A stretch of DNA of 29,361 nt from an uncultured Eubacteriales bacterium (GTDB lineage Bacteria > Bacillota > Clostridia > Christensenellales > UBA1242): assembly GCA_948514155.1 (NCBI GenBank), contig CAOQYA010000002.1, forward strand, positions 106,174-135,534. The letters run 5' to 3'. Below are positions 7,678-15,950 of this stretch, one piece after another; the stretch's first letter is position 1, and each line of letters opens with the position of its first letter. The position numbers and the translations under genes were made by a program. Below the pieces are notes generated by a model. The model was not told the origin of the DNA and did no database searches. It saw only the letters and a program-made list of their open reading frames with translations.

Positions 7678-7707
7678 ATTTTACAATAAAAAAATTTTTA
7701 TTGTCAA
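7678..7707 (-). promoter_or_regulatory. Candidate promoter with embedded 22-bp palindrome
   Basis: The minus strand shows TTGACA (7702-7707), an 18-nt spacer and TAAAAT (7678-7683). The spacer and part of both boxes form a palindrome with perfect 10-bp arms: ACAATAAAAA (7683-7692) and TTTTTATTGT (7695-7704). It may be an operator, or an AT-rich terminator of sigK that doubles as promoter DNA. Confidence 0.5.
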
Positions 7708-7713
7708 GCAATT

Positions 7714-8424
7714 TTACATTTTGTCGTAATAATTTTGAGCCAATTCGTCTTTTATAAGGTCAAGCGCTTTGGCTTCAATGCGTGAAACATAACTGCGAGA
7801 AATGCCGAGCGCGTCGGCCAGTTCCTTTTGCGTGTAGACCTTCTCGCCATTAAGGCCATAGCGCTTTGTGATTATTTCCTTCTCTCGCGGCGTGAGATGT
7901 TTATCAATAGAGCGATTGATTTTCTCCATCATAAAACTGGAGGAAACTGCGTCTTCCACCTCGTCCTCGTCGGACTCCAGAATGTCCATAAGAAGCACCT
8001 CGTTGCCTTCCTTGTCGGAGGCAAACTTGCTTGTCAGCGAAACAGTGTCACGATGCTTTTTATTGACGCGAATAAGCATTAAAATTTCGTTATCAATGCA
8101 TTTTGAGGCATAAGTTACAAGCCCTGCCCCTTTTTCATACTTAAAACTGTCGATTGCCTTTATAAGTCCAATTGCGCCCACCGAAATGAGGTCGTCGACC
8201 TCGATAGAAACAGTGCCGGCATATTTTTTTACAATGTGCGACACAAGTCTTAGGTTGTGATTAATAAGTTCACTTCGGGCACCCATGTCGCCCTCTTCGT
8301 GATATTTTACAAGAAGCTCCCTCTCTTTCTCTTTTGTTAAAGGCTTCGGAAAGCCCTCGGTGTTGTTGACAAAAGCAGTGAAACACCTGAGTTTACTCAA
8401 AAAGAGTGGCAAACTTTCAAACAC
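7714..8424 (-). CDS. sigK: RNA polymerase sporulation sigma factor, SigK type
   Basis: This 236-aa sigma-70 family protein directs late mother-cell transcription during sporulation in Firmicutes. Region 2 shows ELINHNLRLVSHIVKKYAG, DLISVGAIGLIKAIDSF and the -10-recognising TYASKCIDNEILMLIR. Region 4 has LTPREKEIITKRYGL and the helix-turn-helix ELADALGISRSYVSRIEAKA. The segment DKEGNEVLLMDILESDEDEV and the hydrophobic N-terminal ~20 residues match SigK, whose pro-peptide is cleaved. The gene is uninterrupted, with no skin-like element. GTG at 8424 is chosen because AGGAGAG lies nine bases upstream. A SigE-type promoter is expected from known biology, but I could not place one firmly. Confidence 0.88.
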   Translation of the reverse strand: MFESLPLFLSKLRCFTAFVNNTEGFPKPLTKEKERELLVKYHEEGDMGARSELINHNLRLVSHIVKKYAGTVSIEVDDLISVGAIGLIKAIDSFKYEKGAGLVTYASKCIDNEILMLIRVNKKHRDTVSLTSKFASDKEGNEVLLMDILESDEDEVEDAVSSSFMMEKINRSIDKHLTPREKEIITKRYGLNGEKVYTQKELADALGISRSYVSRIEAKALDLIKDELAQNYYDKM

Positions 8425-8489
8425 GATACTCTCTCCTATATGAGAGATGTATATGTCGAATAAACTCGAATTTTGCTTGTCTACATTAA

Positions 8490-8516
8490 AAACAAAAAAA
8501 CGAGGCCCGCCCCGTT
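8490..8516 (-). terminator. Rho-independent terminator after the GGCT/amidotransferase gene
   Basis: The minus strand reads AACGGGG-CGGG-CCTCGTT (8499-8516), a 7-bp stem with one G-U pair. TTTTTTTGTTTTT follows. It begins directly at the stop codon of the upstream gene and isolates sigK from it. Confidence 0.85.
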
Positions 8517-9509
8517 TTAAAGCATCGTTTTAAAAATCTCAAACACGCGTTTATCTTGCATTCTTTCAGGATGCCATTGCACGCCCAAAATGTTTCTAGA
8601 TTTGTGTCTTATTCCTTCAACAACGCCGTCACTAGATAGAGCGATCACATTTAGGTCTTTGCCCAAAGTGTCGATGCACTGGTGATGTGTTGAGTTAACT
8701 TCGCACTCTTTTTCAAAATAATCGTTAAAAATTTTGTCCTCAATCTTAACCTTATGAACAACATTTTTATGTCCCGGGATGTCTTGCTTTAACGAGCCTC
8801 CAAAAAACACATTGAGCTGTTGCGTTCCCAAACAAATTCCCAGCATCGCCTTGTTATTGTCTAAGCAAAATTGCATAGCCTTGAATTTGATTTTGTCAAG
8901 CTTAGTATTAATGTCTTTACAAAAAAGGTTTTTTTGGTTATAAAACTTGGGGTCGACATCTCCGCCGCCCGGAAAAATTACGCCGTCATACTCCGCAATT
9001 TTTTCTATATCAAATCCATAATCCGCTGACACTTGCACGGTCTCACAGGCTGTTATGTAGTTAGTCGGAACTTTGTCCGAAATGATATAAACTCTTTTTT
9101 GCGGCAATCGAGCAATGGCATCATAAAGATATTTGTCATCGAAGCCAAAGTCTCTATATCCAACAAGCAGACGATTAAAGTAGCCTTTATCAGGATATTT
9201 GGGATGAGTGTCATTGATTAGATAAATAAGAGCTTTAACTTTTTTTCCTTCGAACTCTATATTTATTATCGATTTACTATATAAAATCGGATAGTTTTCT
9301 ATAAGGTCGAGTTCCTTTTCGCCTTGTTCGTCGATTTGCCAAACTCCTACTGGAACGAGTGCACCCTTGCACTTTTCGAGCGTGATATATCTCTTAAATG
9401 CAATTTGCCAGTCCTTTAGCATAGCCTTTCCTAACAGCGTAGAATGCGGACACAACTCTTTCATCCTCTTGAGGTCAATATTTCGCCCATAAGCAATGGC
9501 ATATTTCAT
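8517..9509 (-). CDS. Gamma-glutamylcyclotransferase-like / C26 glutamine amidotransferase fusion
   Basis: This 330-aa protein has two domains. Residues 1-~125 look like the GGCT/AIG2 fold: YGRNIDLKRMKELCP in place of the usual YGSN, then the G.W..... and LDLIENYP region with Glu71 as candidate acid/base. Residues ~137-330 form a class I glutamine amidotransferase of the peptidase C26 (PuuD-like gamma-glutamyl hydrolase) type. These show FPGGGDVDP, nucleophile Cys226 in LGICLGTQ, and His313/Glu315 in QWHPE. Both domains act on gamma-glutamyl bonds, so the substrate is probably a gamma-glutamyl amine or peptide; the exact one is unknown. ATG 9509 has GGGAGAA upstream, just beyond a 30-bp copy of the ftsY end. 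It was probably the gene next to ftsY before the islet arrived. Confidence 0.8.
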   Translation of the reverse strand: MKYAIAYGRNIDLKRMKELCPHSTLLGKAMLKDWQIAFKRYITLEKCKGALVPVGVWQIDEQGEKELDLIENYPILYSKSIINIEFEGKKVKALIYLINDTHPKYPDKGYFNRLLVGYRDFGFDDKYLYDAIARLPQKRVYIISDKVPTNYITACETVQVSADYGFDIEKIAEYDGVIFPGGGDVDPKFYNQKNLFCKDINTKLDKIKFKAMQFCLDNNKAMLGICLGTQQLNVFFGGSLKQDIPGHKNVVHKVKIEDKIFNDYFEKECEVNSTHHQCIDTLGKDLNVIALSSDGVVEGIRHKSRNILGVQWHPERMQDKRVFEIFKTML

Positions 9510-9525
9510 CTTTTGTTCTCCCTTG

Positions 9526-9555
9526 TTAAAACAATTCGCTCACAAAGTTTTCGGC
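9526..9555. repeat. Direct repeat copy 1 (duplicate of ftsY 3' end)
   Basis: These thirty bases are identical to 11453-11482 in the same orientation. The identity ends sharply on both sides (9525 G versus C; 9556 T versus G). This copy lies across the 3' end of the PHP gene and supplies its last codons and TGA stop in a different frame from ftsY. Confidence 0.97.
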
Positions 9556-10424
9556 TCATGATGCAAAATTGTTTTGATAAATTTCTCACAGTCTTCAAAT
9601 ATAATTTTTTGAGAATTTAACTTTCCTTTATTTCCGTGAAAATCACTTCCTCCAGTGATAAATTTATTATTTTTCTTGGCGAAATTTAAAAGCACATCCT
9701 CTTTTCCCTCAGAACTTGGATGATAACATTCTATGCCATCAACTTCTCGAACTAAGTTGTTTAAAATTTCCGTATAATTATCTCCATATTCCATAGGATG
9801 CGCAACAACAGCAATTCCTCCACAATCATGGATTATCGATATCAAATTGGTCGCTGAAATATAAAATTTTGTCATGTCGCAAAAAAATTTAGAGTTTGGA
9901 TTACACATTCCCTGCCTTAAGAAGCACATTATGCTAGAACTTAGGCTTTCGTCTTTAATTAACTTTTGCAGTTTTCTGTTTTTCAATGCCTCTTCATAAA
10001 GTTTTTTGTAACACCATTCCTTTTTATAATCAAGTTCATTAATATTAAAATTGAAATCAGAATTAAGGGCCCTTAATCTGTTATATAACAATTTCGTCTT
10101 TATCTTGTCATCTTTTAAAAGTGTAACTTTAAATTTATTTAACTGAGGCGCAAGTTTTTTATAATCAAACCCATATCCCAAAATCTCAATGGGAAAATTT
10201 TCACATACACAACGAAATTCACATCCAAAAACCACATCGCCAGAAAAATATTTATTTAAATTAATTTTTTCTAGCATCTGACAACTTTTGATGCTATCAT
10301 GGTCGGCTATAGCAATCGCACTCAAATGCTCCTTTTCGCACATTTTTAAAACCTGAATCAGACTATATTGCCCATCAGAAAAATTTGTATGTATATGAAA
10401 ATCACAATAGTTTTTCTCAGTCAT
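9540..10424 (-). CDS. PHP-domain metal-dependent phosphoesterase
   Basis: This 294-aa PHP phosphoesterase resembles the RNase AM/YciV type (nucleotide or oligonucleotide phosphatase activity is known in that family). The metal-binding motifs appear complete: DFHIHTNFSDG (8-18), IADHDS (~39-44), GCEF (~67-70), VVAHP, ECYHP, and GGSDFHG near 263. There is no signal peptide, so it is cytoplasmic. ATG 10424 lies 2 nt after the beta-helix stop, with GGAGG upstream, so the two form an operon. The last residues (HHEPKTL) are encoded by the repeated ftsY end read in another frame, so the natural C-terminus was probably altered when the islet inserted. The substrate is unknown. Confidence 0.85.
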   Translation of the reverse strand: MTEKNYCDFHIHTNFSDGQYSLIQVLKMCEKEHLSAIAIADHDSIKSCQMLEKINLNKYFSGDVVFGCEFRCVCENFPIEILGYGFDYKKLAPQLNKFKVTLLKDDKIKTKLLYNRLRALNSDFNFNINELDYKKEWCYKKLYEEALKNRKLQKLIKDESLSSSIMCFLRQGMCNPNSKFFCDMTKFYISATNLISIIHDCGGIAVVAHPMEYGDNYTEILNNLVREVDGIECYHPSSEGKEDVLLNFAKKNNKFITGGSDFHGNKGKLNSQKIIFEDCEKFIKTILHHEPKTL

Positions 10425-10426
10425 AT

Positions 10427-11443
10427 TTATGCCTCCGTTTGATTGTTCGATAAATATATACCGCTGTTATCGCAAAATTCAAAACATATTTCATTGTCCA
10501 TAAACTGATTGTCATGTACAAAAATATTCTTTTTTTCACCAATTGAATCATTGCAAACTCTGATGCCAAATTTGTTATTGTACACGCCATTCCCCGTTAT
10601 CTGGCAATTGGTTACAATATAATCGATCTCAATGCCGGCATCATTATTTTCGTAAGAAAGATTATTGGAAATTAAAATATTTTTTCCTCCTCGCACACCT
10701 ATTCCAGCATATCTGCCATTTCTACATATGTTGTTGCTGATAATCATCCCCATAGGGTGTTTGCTTTTATCGTTAATATGAAATAATGATTGGTCTTCAA
10801 CAAAAATTCCAAAATGTCCACAGCAATTCGTTATGCAATTACGAAGAATGAAGTTTTCGTTGGAAGAAAGACCAGTGCCAATGCCAATACCTGCTCCACC
10901 GTGGCCGGTTTTATATGTCCATAAGCGACCACAATTCTCACAATAAATGCTATCTATCATTACATTGTCAAGAAAATCAATCCCTAAGCCCGTTGCAGGA
11001 GTCCCTACTATTTTTAAATTTTGAAAAATGCAGTCTTTCACATTTTGAAAGTAAAATGCCTTACCTTGATGCTTGTATTCCTCCACTAAGCAATCATAGC
11101 CATCAACTGTAAAATTTTCAAATTTACATCCGCAAATAGGCCTATTTAAATCAAAATACGAAAAAAGAGAATAGCCCTTTCCTCCCAGTGAATTTCCACA
11201 CATTTTTAGGATGGTTCCAGACATTGACTGCCCTAAAATTGAAATGTTATCTGTCCAATAAACACCCACTTCCATATTTCCTCTATTCAAAAGAATGTGT
11301 GAAGAGTTGAATTTATATATTCCGTTTGGAAAAAATATAACGCCACCTTTTTCTTTCAAACTATCAACAAGTTTTTGCAATGCAGGCGTATTATTTTCAC
11401 TACTCTGGCTTATCCCATAATCTGTGACGTTGTAGAATTTCAA
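10427..11443 (-). CDS. Right-handed parallel beta-helix protein
   Basis: This 338-aa protein opens with VTDYGISQSSENNTPALQKL and GGVIFFPNGIYKF, the usual N-terminal cap of pectate-lyase-3/glycosyl hydrolase 28-like beta helices. Repeating strands follow, with Asn ladders such as ISNNICRNGRYAGIGVRGGKN, ISNNLSYENNDAGIEIDYIV and ITGNGVYNNKFGIRV. Such folds cleave or bind polysaccharides, but I see no certain catalytic residues. There is no signal peptide, which is unusual for a carbohydrate-active beta helix; the substrate may be intracellular. The start is TTG 11443, with AAGGAG overlapping the ftsY stop. It is AT-rich compared with its neighbours and is the first gene of the putative islet. 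Confidence 0.8.
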   Translation of the reverse strand: MKFYNVTDYGISQSSENNTPALQKLVDSLKEKGGVIFFPNGIYKFNSSHILLNRGNMEVGVYWTDNISILGQSMSGTILKMCGNSLGGKGYSLFSYFDLNRPICGCKFENFTVDGYDCLVEEYKHQGKAFYFQNVKDCIFQNLKIVGTPATGLGIDFLDNVMIDSIYCENCGRLWTYKTGHGGAGIGIGTGLSSNENFILRNCITNCCGHFGIFVEDQSLFHINDKSKHPMGMIISNNICRNGRYAGIGVRGGKNILISNNLSYENNDAGIEIDYIVTNCQITGNGVYNNKFGIRVCNDSIGEKKNIFVHDNQFMDNEICFEFCDNSGIYLSNNQTEA

Positions 11444-11452
11444 TTTATCTCC

Positions 11453-11482
11453 TTAAAACAATTCGCTCACAAAGTTTTCGGC
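11453..11482. repeat. Direct repeat copy 2 (native 3' end of ftsY)
   Basis: This is the last 30 bp of ftsY, encoding AENFVSELF plus the TAA stop. It is repeated exactly at 9526-9555 and marks the proximal edge of the islet. The next gene's AAGGAG starts inside the stop codon. Confidence 0.97.
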
Positions 11483-12349
11483 GTCGAAAGGTTCGATGTC
11501 GTCAATGCCTTCGCCTGTGCCGACAAAAACGACCGGCTTACTTAGGTCCTTTTCAATTGCAACAACAACTCCGCCTTTGGCTGTGCCGTCAAGTTTGGTG
11601 AGCACAATGCCATCGATTGGCACAAACTCGTTAAAAGCGGTGATTTGACTTAGCGCGTTTTGACCAGTTGTGGCGTCGAGCACAATCAGCGAAAGTTTCT
11701 GCGCCTCTGGATATTCGCGGTCGATAACCTTATTGATTTTCTTAAGTTCTTCCATAAGATTGGTCTTTGTGTGCAGTCTGCCCGCCGTGTCAACAATCAG
11801 CACATCGGTGTTTTTGGCTTTTGCCGAAGCAATTCCGTCAAAAACGACAGCCGCGGCGTCAGCGCCCTCGGCATGCTTGATTATTCTTGTCTTGGAGCGA
11901 TTTGCCCAAAGCGAAAGTTGCTCGCTGGCTGCCGCCCTGAATGTATCTCCGGCAACGAGTGTGACCGATTTATCTTGCGACGAAAAATATTTCGCCATTT
12001 TGCCGATTGTGGTCGTCTTTCCCACTCCGTTAACGCCAATTATAGTGATAATAAGCGGATAATTTAACTCAATTTTCGGCGCATTTTCCATTAAGTCGAT
12101 AAGAATTTTTCTGAGCGCGCTTTTAACTTCTTCGCCCGAGCGAATTTTGTTTTTTCTGGCATAGAGCCTTAACTCTTCCACAACATCAACACTCGTCTGC
12201 ACGCCCATATCGCAGGAAATGAGCAGTTCCTCAAGTTCGTCGTAGAAGTCGTCGTCAATCTCGCCATGGCTTAAAATTGCGTCAAATTTGCGGGCAAAAG
12301 CCTCGCGTGTTTTCTTGAGTGCGCCGGCAATTTTTTTGAAAAGACCCAT
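11453..12349 (-). CDS. ftsY: Signal recognition particle receptor FtsY
   Basis: This 298-aa SRP-family GTPase receives ribosome-SRP complexes at the membrane and works with Ffh. The N domain is at 1-90 with a short basic amphipathic start (GLFKKIAGALKKTREAF) and no long acidic A domain, as in many Gram-positives. G-domain motifs are GVNGVGKTT (105-113), DTFRAAASEQL (135-145), DTAGRLHTKTNLMEEL and TKLDGTAKGG. The ATG follows the smc stop directly (TAAATG), with AGGTGG upstream. It is the last core gene of plsX-rnc-smc-ftsY. Its final 30 bp are the target of the duplication described under the islet; the protein itself is intact. Confidence 0.96.
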   Translation of the reverse strand: MGLFKKIAGALKKTREAFARKFDAILSHGEIDDDFYDELEELLISCDMGVQTSVDVVEELRLYARKNKIRSGEEVKSALRKILIDLMENAPKIELNYPLIITIIGVNGVGKTTTIGKMAKYFSSQDKSVTLVAGDTFRAAASEQLSLWANRSKTRIIKHAEGADAAAVVFDGIASAKAKNTDVLIVDTAGRLHTKTNLMEELKKINKVIDREYPEAQKLSLIVLDATTGQNALSQITAFNEFVPIDGIVLTKLDGTAKGGVVVAIEKDLSKPVVFVGTGEGIDDIEPFDAENFVSELF

Positions 12350-15300
12350 TTACACCACCTCGATATTTTTAATTGCATCAGCAAGTTTAACAGACACCAC
12401 CTTGCTTATTCCCTTTTCTTCCATTGTCACACCGAAAAGTGCCTCGGCATATTCCATTGTCGGCTTTTTGTGAGTGATAAGAATAAACTGAGTTGTGTCT
12501 GAAAGTTTCTTGAGATATTTGTCTACGATTTCAACATTGGAGTCGTCAAGCGCCGCCTCAACTTCGTCGAATAAGCAGAATGGAAGAGGCTTAATTCTAA
12601 GAATGGCAAAAATCAGTGCCATTGCGGTCAGCGACTTCTCGCCGCCCGAATAAAGCGACATGTTCTGAATTTTCTTTCCGGGAGGCTGCACAAAGATTTC
12701 CACGCCGCTCTCGAGCGGATGTTCTGGGTCAACAAGTTCAAGTTTAGCATTTCCGCCGCCAAAGAGTTCGCGGAAGGTGATTTTGAAACTATCATTGATC
12801 TTTTCGAGTTCGTTTGTGAATTTCTCGACCATAATCGAAGAAAGGTCCTTGATAATCTTAGTCAAGTCTTCTTCCGCTTTTTTAAGGTCGTCAGACTGCG
12901 CCGAAAGTGTGTTATATCTCTCGAGCAGTGCCGAACAGTCTTCAATTGCGTTGACATTGATTGGACCGAGTGCATTTATCGCCTTCTTTATGCGTGCAAT
13001 TTCCGGCATTGCCACCTTGATATCAAAGTCCGGACGACGCATTTCGAGGCATTCGTTGTATGCAAGGGAATATTCTTCATAAATTCGCTCCTGCATTGTC
13101 TCGATGTCGGTGTCAACTTTAGAAAGGTTCATTTCTTCACGGAACTTTTTGTCGCTTATGCGATTGATATCTTCCATGAGAGCCGTCTTTTTGGCGTCAA
13201 GATTGCGGATGTTAACAGAAATAGAAGTCTTTTCGTCTTCCGTTTTTCTCTGTTTTTCGGTGAGCGCACTAAGTTCTGCCTTTGCAGCGCTGGCCGGAGC
13301 GGCTGCAAGTTTTTGCTTTATCATTTCTTCTGCGCTTGCGATAAACTTAAGATTTTCCTCAACATGCGCAGCGATTATCGACAGATTTTCCTTCTGCGCG
13401 CCAATTTCATTTTCCAGCCTTAAAATTTCGCTATTAATTGAAGCAACATTCGCTTTGGCAGAGGCTATTTCCACCCTAACAGTGGTCAGATTTGCGGAGA
13501 TTTCTTCCCGCTTTTCCCTAAGTTTCTGGCTCATTTCTCTTCTTTGCTGCATAACGGCGTTCACATCTGTTTCATTGCCGCTGAGCGCGCTTTGAAGCAT
13601 CGAGTTTTCGTCGCAACTCTTCTCTGCCAGTTTAAGTTTATTCGAAACGGTCTCTCTTTCCATCTCGAGAATTTTAATATCATCATTTATCTTGCTTGCA
13701 GCATCTTTCTGGGCTTCAAGTTTAATCTTAGCCCCCGAAATCTCGATTGAAAGCGAGGATAAACTGTTCGATGCCTCGTCGAACTTGTCGCGCTCACGCT
13801 TGTATTCCGCCTCCAGGTCGAGTTTCTTTGCGTTAGCATTTGCAAGGAATGTGCGCAAATTTTCGGTCTCGCGCTTTAAGGTTTCAATCTCGCGCTCACG
13901 GCTCATGATGCCAACGGCTTCGCTTTTCTTGCTTCCGCCTGTGATTGAGCCCTGAGGGTTGATAACATCACCTTCAAGCGAGACAATTTTAAACGCATAT
14001 CCCGTTTTTTTGGAAATCTCGATTGCGTCGATAAGCTTCTCAACAATGATTGTTCCGCCAAGCAGGCCGGAAATAACATTGTCAATCTTTTTGTCATATG
14101 TAATAAGTTCGCTTGCAACTCCGATATATCCGCGCGCGGAAGAGATTGCCCTTGTGTCCACGCTTCTTCTCTTCATGGAAGAGATTGGCAGGAAAGTTGC
14201 GCGGCCGAAATTGTTCGATTTAAGATAGTCGACAAGTTCTTTTGCTCCCGTCTCGTCAAAGGTGACAACATTCTGAACGGAAGAGCCAAGCGCCACCTCA
14301 ATCGCAGTTTCCAGCCTTTCAGGAACTTTAATGAGCGAGGCAACAACGCCGACAATATTCTTTGAAAGTGCCGAGCCTTGAGCGCTTAATTTAAGAAGTT
14401 TTTTAACGGCATAGTTGTAGCCCTCGAACTCTGCCTGCATTTCGGTCAGAAGTTTAAGTCTGTTTTCATAGACGCGAAGTTCGGTGGCCTTATTCTGCCT
14501 ATCGTTTTCAAAGTCTTGCACGCTTCTTTGAAGTGCGCTGACCTTGCCGGCAAGGGTGCTTCTTTCGCTTTCAAGAGCGCGAGATCTGCCCTCTTTGGCA
14601 CTGATTTCGCTCTCAAGCAAAGCGCAAACCTTTTCAAGTTCGCCAAGTTTTGCGCTCTCGTCGGAGATTTGAGCGTTTAAGTTTGCAAGATTTGAAGAAA
14701 GAAGTTCCTTTTCCGCGGTGAACTTGGAAAGCGAACTTTTGATGTCAGAAAGCGAGCCGAGAGTTGCAATAAACTCTTGCTGCGACTTGCCTTCTTCAAT
14801 TTCGGTCACCTCAATTTGCTTTGCAATCGAAGAATATTCTTCGCTGAGCGCGTCATAACTTTTTTGCAAGGCTTCGAGTTTTGTTTCGAGTTCTTTTAAT
14901 GAGGCCTCTTTTATCTCTTTTTGAGCCTCTGCCATTTCAAGGAATTTCTTGGCGTTTGTCTCGTCAAGAGAGAGCCTATCGTTTTCTTTCTGTGTGAAAA
15001 GCACTCTTTCGCGAGCAACCTTTGTCTCGCCCTCCTGCTTTTCAAGATTAACAGTAAGTTCCAAAATTTTGGAGTTGATTTTTGAAAGTGTGGCGTCAAA
15101 GTTGGCAAGGCGGGTCATTTCATTTTCGTAGTTTTCGGCCGCCTCTTTAAGTTCGCCCTCGCGAAGGGCAAGTTCCTGGCCAATGGCGTCAAGTTTTTCA
15201 CGAATTTTCGCCTTGAAATCATTGGCGTTTTCAAACTGATAGATATATGCGTTCACCTCAAGGTCTTTGAGGTCTGCCTTAAAATCAAGATATTTTCGAG

Positions 15301-15934
15301 CGTTCTCCGCCTGGCGTCTGAGCGGCCCCATTTGTCTGTCAATTTCTTGCAGAATGTCGCCCACGCGCTCGAGATTGGAGCGTGCTGTGTCAAGTTTGCG
15401 CTCGGCGTCCGTCTTTTCCTTCTTGTATTTTGCAATTCCCGCTGCGTCCTCAAACATTCCGCGACGGCTTTCGGGCTTACTTTCCACAATTTCGGTGATT
15501 TTGCCCTGGCCGATAATCGAATAGCCGCTTTTGCCGAGACCGGAGTTATACAGCACATTATTGATGTCGCGAAGAAGACAGGTGTTTCTGTTTATGAGAT
15601 ATTCGCTCTCACCCGAACGATAGAGTTTTCTTGTTATAATCAGTTCGTCATAGTCGAAATCAAAATATCGCGTTGAGTTATCAAAGTGAAGCGACACCTC
15701 GCAATATGAAAGGCTTTTTCGTTTTTCGGTGCCGTTAAAAATAACATCCTGCATGCTGTCAGCACGAAGGTCCTTAACTTTTTGCTCGCCAAGCACCCAG
15801 CGAATGGCGTCGGCAACATTACTCTTGCCGCACCCGTTAGGCCCGACAATCGCTGTGAAGCCGTCGTTGAACTCGATAACTGTTCTGTCGGCGAAAGATT
15901 TAAAACCTGCAATCTCAATTTTCTTTAAAATCAT
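12350..15934 (-). CDS. smc: Chromosome segregation/condensation protein SMC
   Basis: This 1194-aa SMC ATPase is the full usual length. It forms the core of the bacterial condensin with ScpA/ScpB and compacts newly replicated DNA. The N-terminal head has FKSFADRTVI and Walker A GPNGCGKSN (32-40). Two long coiled-coil stretches flank a hinge near 500-650 (YNYAVKKLL, GSSVQNVV, NNFGRATFLP, ITGGSKKS). The C-terminal head carries YSGGEKSLTAMAL (signature from ~1095; the first position is Tyr instead of the usual Leu) and Walker B FCLFDEVEAALDD. The start ATG is 16 nt after the rnc stop with AAAGGAAAA upstream; the stop abuts the ftsY ATG. Confidence 0.97.
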   Translation of the reverse strand: MILKKIEIAGFKSFADRTVIEFNDGFTAIVGPNGCGKSNVADAIRWVLGEQKVKDLRADSMQDVIFNGTEKRKSLSYCEVSLHFDNSTRYFDFDYDELIITRKLYRSGESEYLINRNTCLLRDINNVLYNSGLGKSGYSIIGQGKITEIVESKPESRRGMFEDAAGIAKYKKEKTDAERKLDTARSNLERVGDILQEIDRQMGPLRRQAENARKYLDFKADLKDLEVNAYIYQFENANDFKAKIREKLDAIGQELALREGELKEAAENYENEMTRLANFDATLSKINSKILELTVNLEKQEGETKVARERVLFTQKENDRLSLDETNAKKFLEMAEAQKEIKEASLKELETKLEALQKSYDALSEEYSSIAKQIEVTEIEEGKSQQEFIATLGSLSDIKSSLSKFTAEKELLSSNLANLNAQISDESAKLGELEKVCALLESEISAKEGRSRALESERSTLAGKVSALQRSVQDFENDRQNKATELRVYENRLKLLTEMQAEFEGYNYAVKKLLKLSAQGSALSKNIVGVVASLIKVPERLETAIEVALGSSVQNVVTFDETGAKELVDYLKSNNFGRATFLPISSMKRRSVDTRAISSARGYIGVASELITYDKKIDNVISGLLGGTIIVEKLIDAIEISKKTGYAFKIVSLEGDVINPQGSITGGSKKSEAVGIMSREREIETLKRETENLRTFLANANAKKLDLEAEYKRERDKFDEASNSLSSLSIEISGAKIKLEAQKDAASKINDDIKILEMERETVSNKLKLAEKSCDENSMLQSALSGNETDVNAVMQQRREMSQKLREKREEISANLTTVRVEIASAKANVASINSEILRLENEIGAQKENLSIIAAHVEENLKFIASAEEMIKQKLAAAPASAAKAELSALTEKQRKTEDEKTSISVNIRNLDAKKTALMEDINRISDKKFREEMNLSKVDTDIETMQERIYEEYSLAYNECLEMRRPDFDIKVAMPEIARIKKAINALGPINVNAIEDCSALLERYNTLSAQSDDLKKAEEDLTKIIKDLSSIMVEKFTNELEKINDSFKITFRELFGGGNAKLELVDPEHPLESGVEIFVQPPGKKIQNMSLYSGGEKSLTAMALIFAILRIKPLPFCLFDEVEAALDDSNVEIVDKYLKKLSDTTQFILITHKKPTMEYAEALFGVTMEEKGISKVVSVKLADAIKNIEVV

Positions 15935-15950
15935 GTTTTTTCCTTTTGTT

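Larger units (their letters stand above)
9526..11482. mobile_element. Putative two-gene islet inserted behind ftsY
   Basis: A 1,927-bp unit is bounded by exact 30-bp direct repeats, one being the true 3' end of ftsY. It carries the beta-helix and PHP genes. Both look clearly AT-richer than the flanking ftsY/smc and sigK DNA. Removing it leaves ftsY, its stop and then the GGAG ribosome site of the GGCT/amidotransferase gene, a sensible ancestral operon. There is no integrase, transposase or terminal inverted repeat inside. Integration at a gene 3' end that keeps the gene intact is typical of site-specific recombination, with the recombinase presumably elsewhere. Slippage or duplication is the alternative. 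Confidence 0.6.

Noticed and set aside
7714..8424. skin-type prophage interruption of sigK
   Set aside because: The sigma factor reads through regions 2 to 4 without a break.
12719..13423. 234-codon open frame on the plus strand
   Set aside because: It is a shadow of smc, whose 1194-aa frame has clear motifs.
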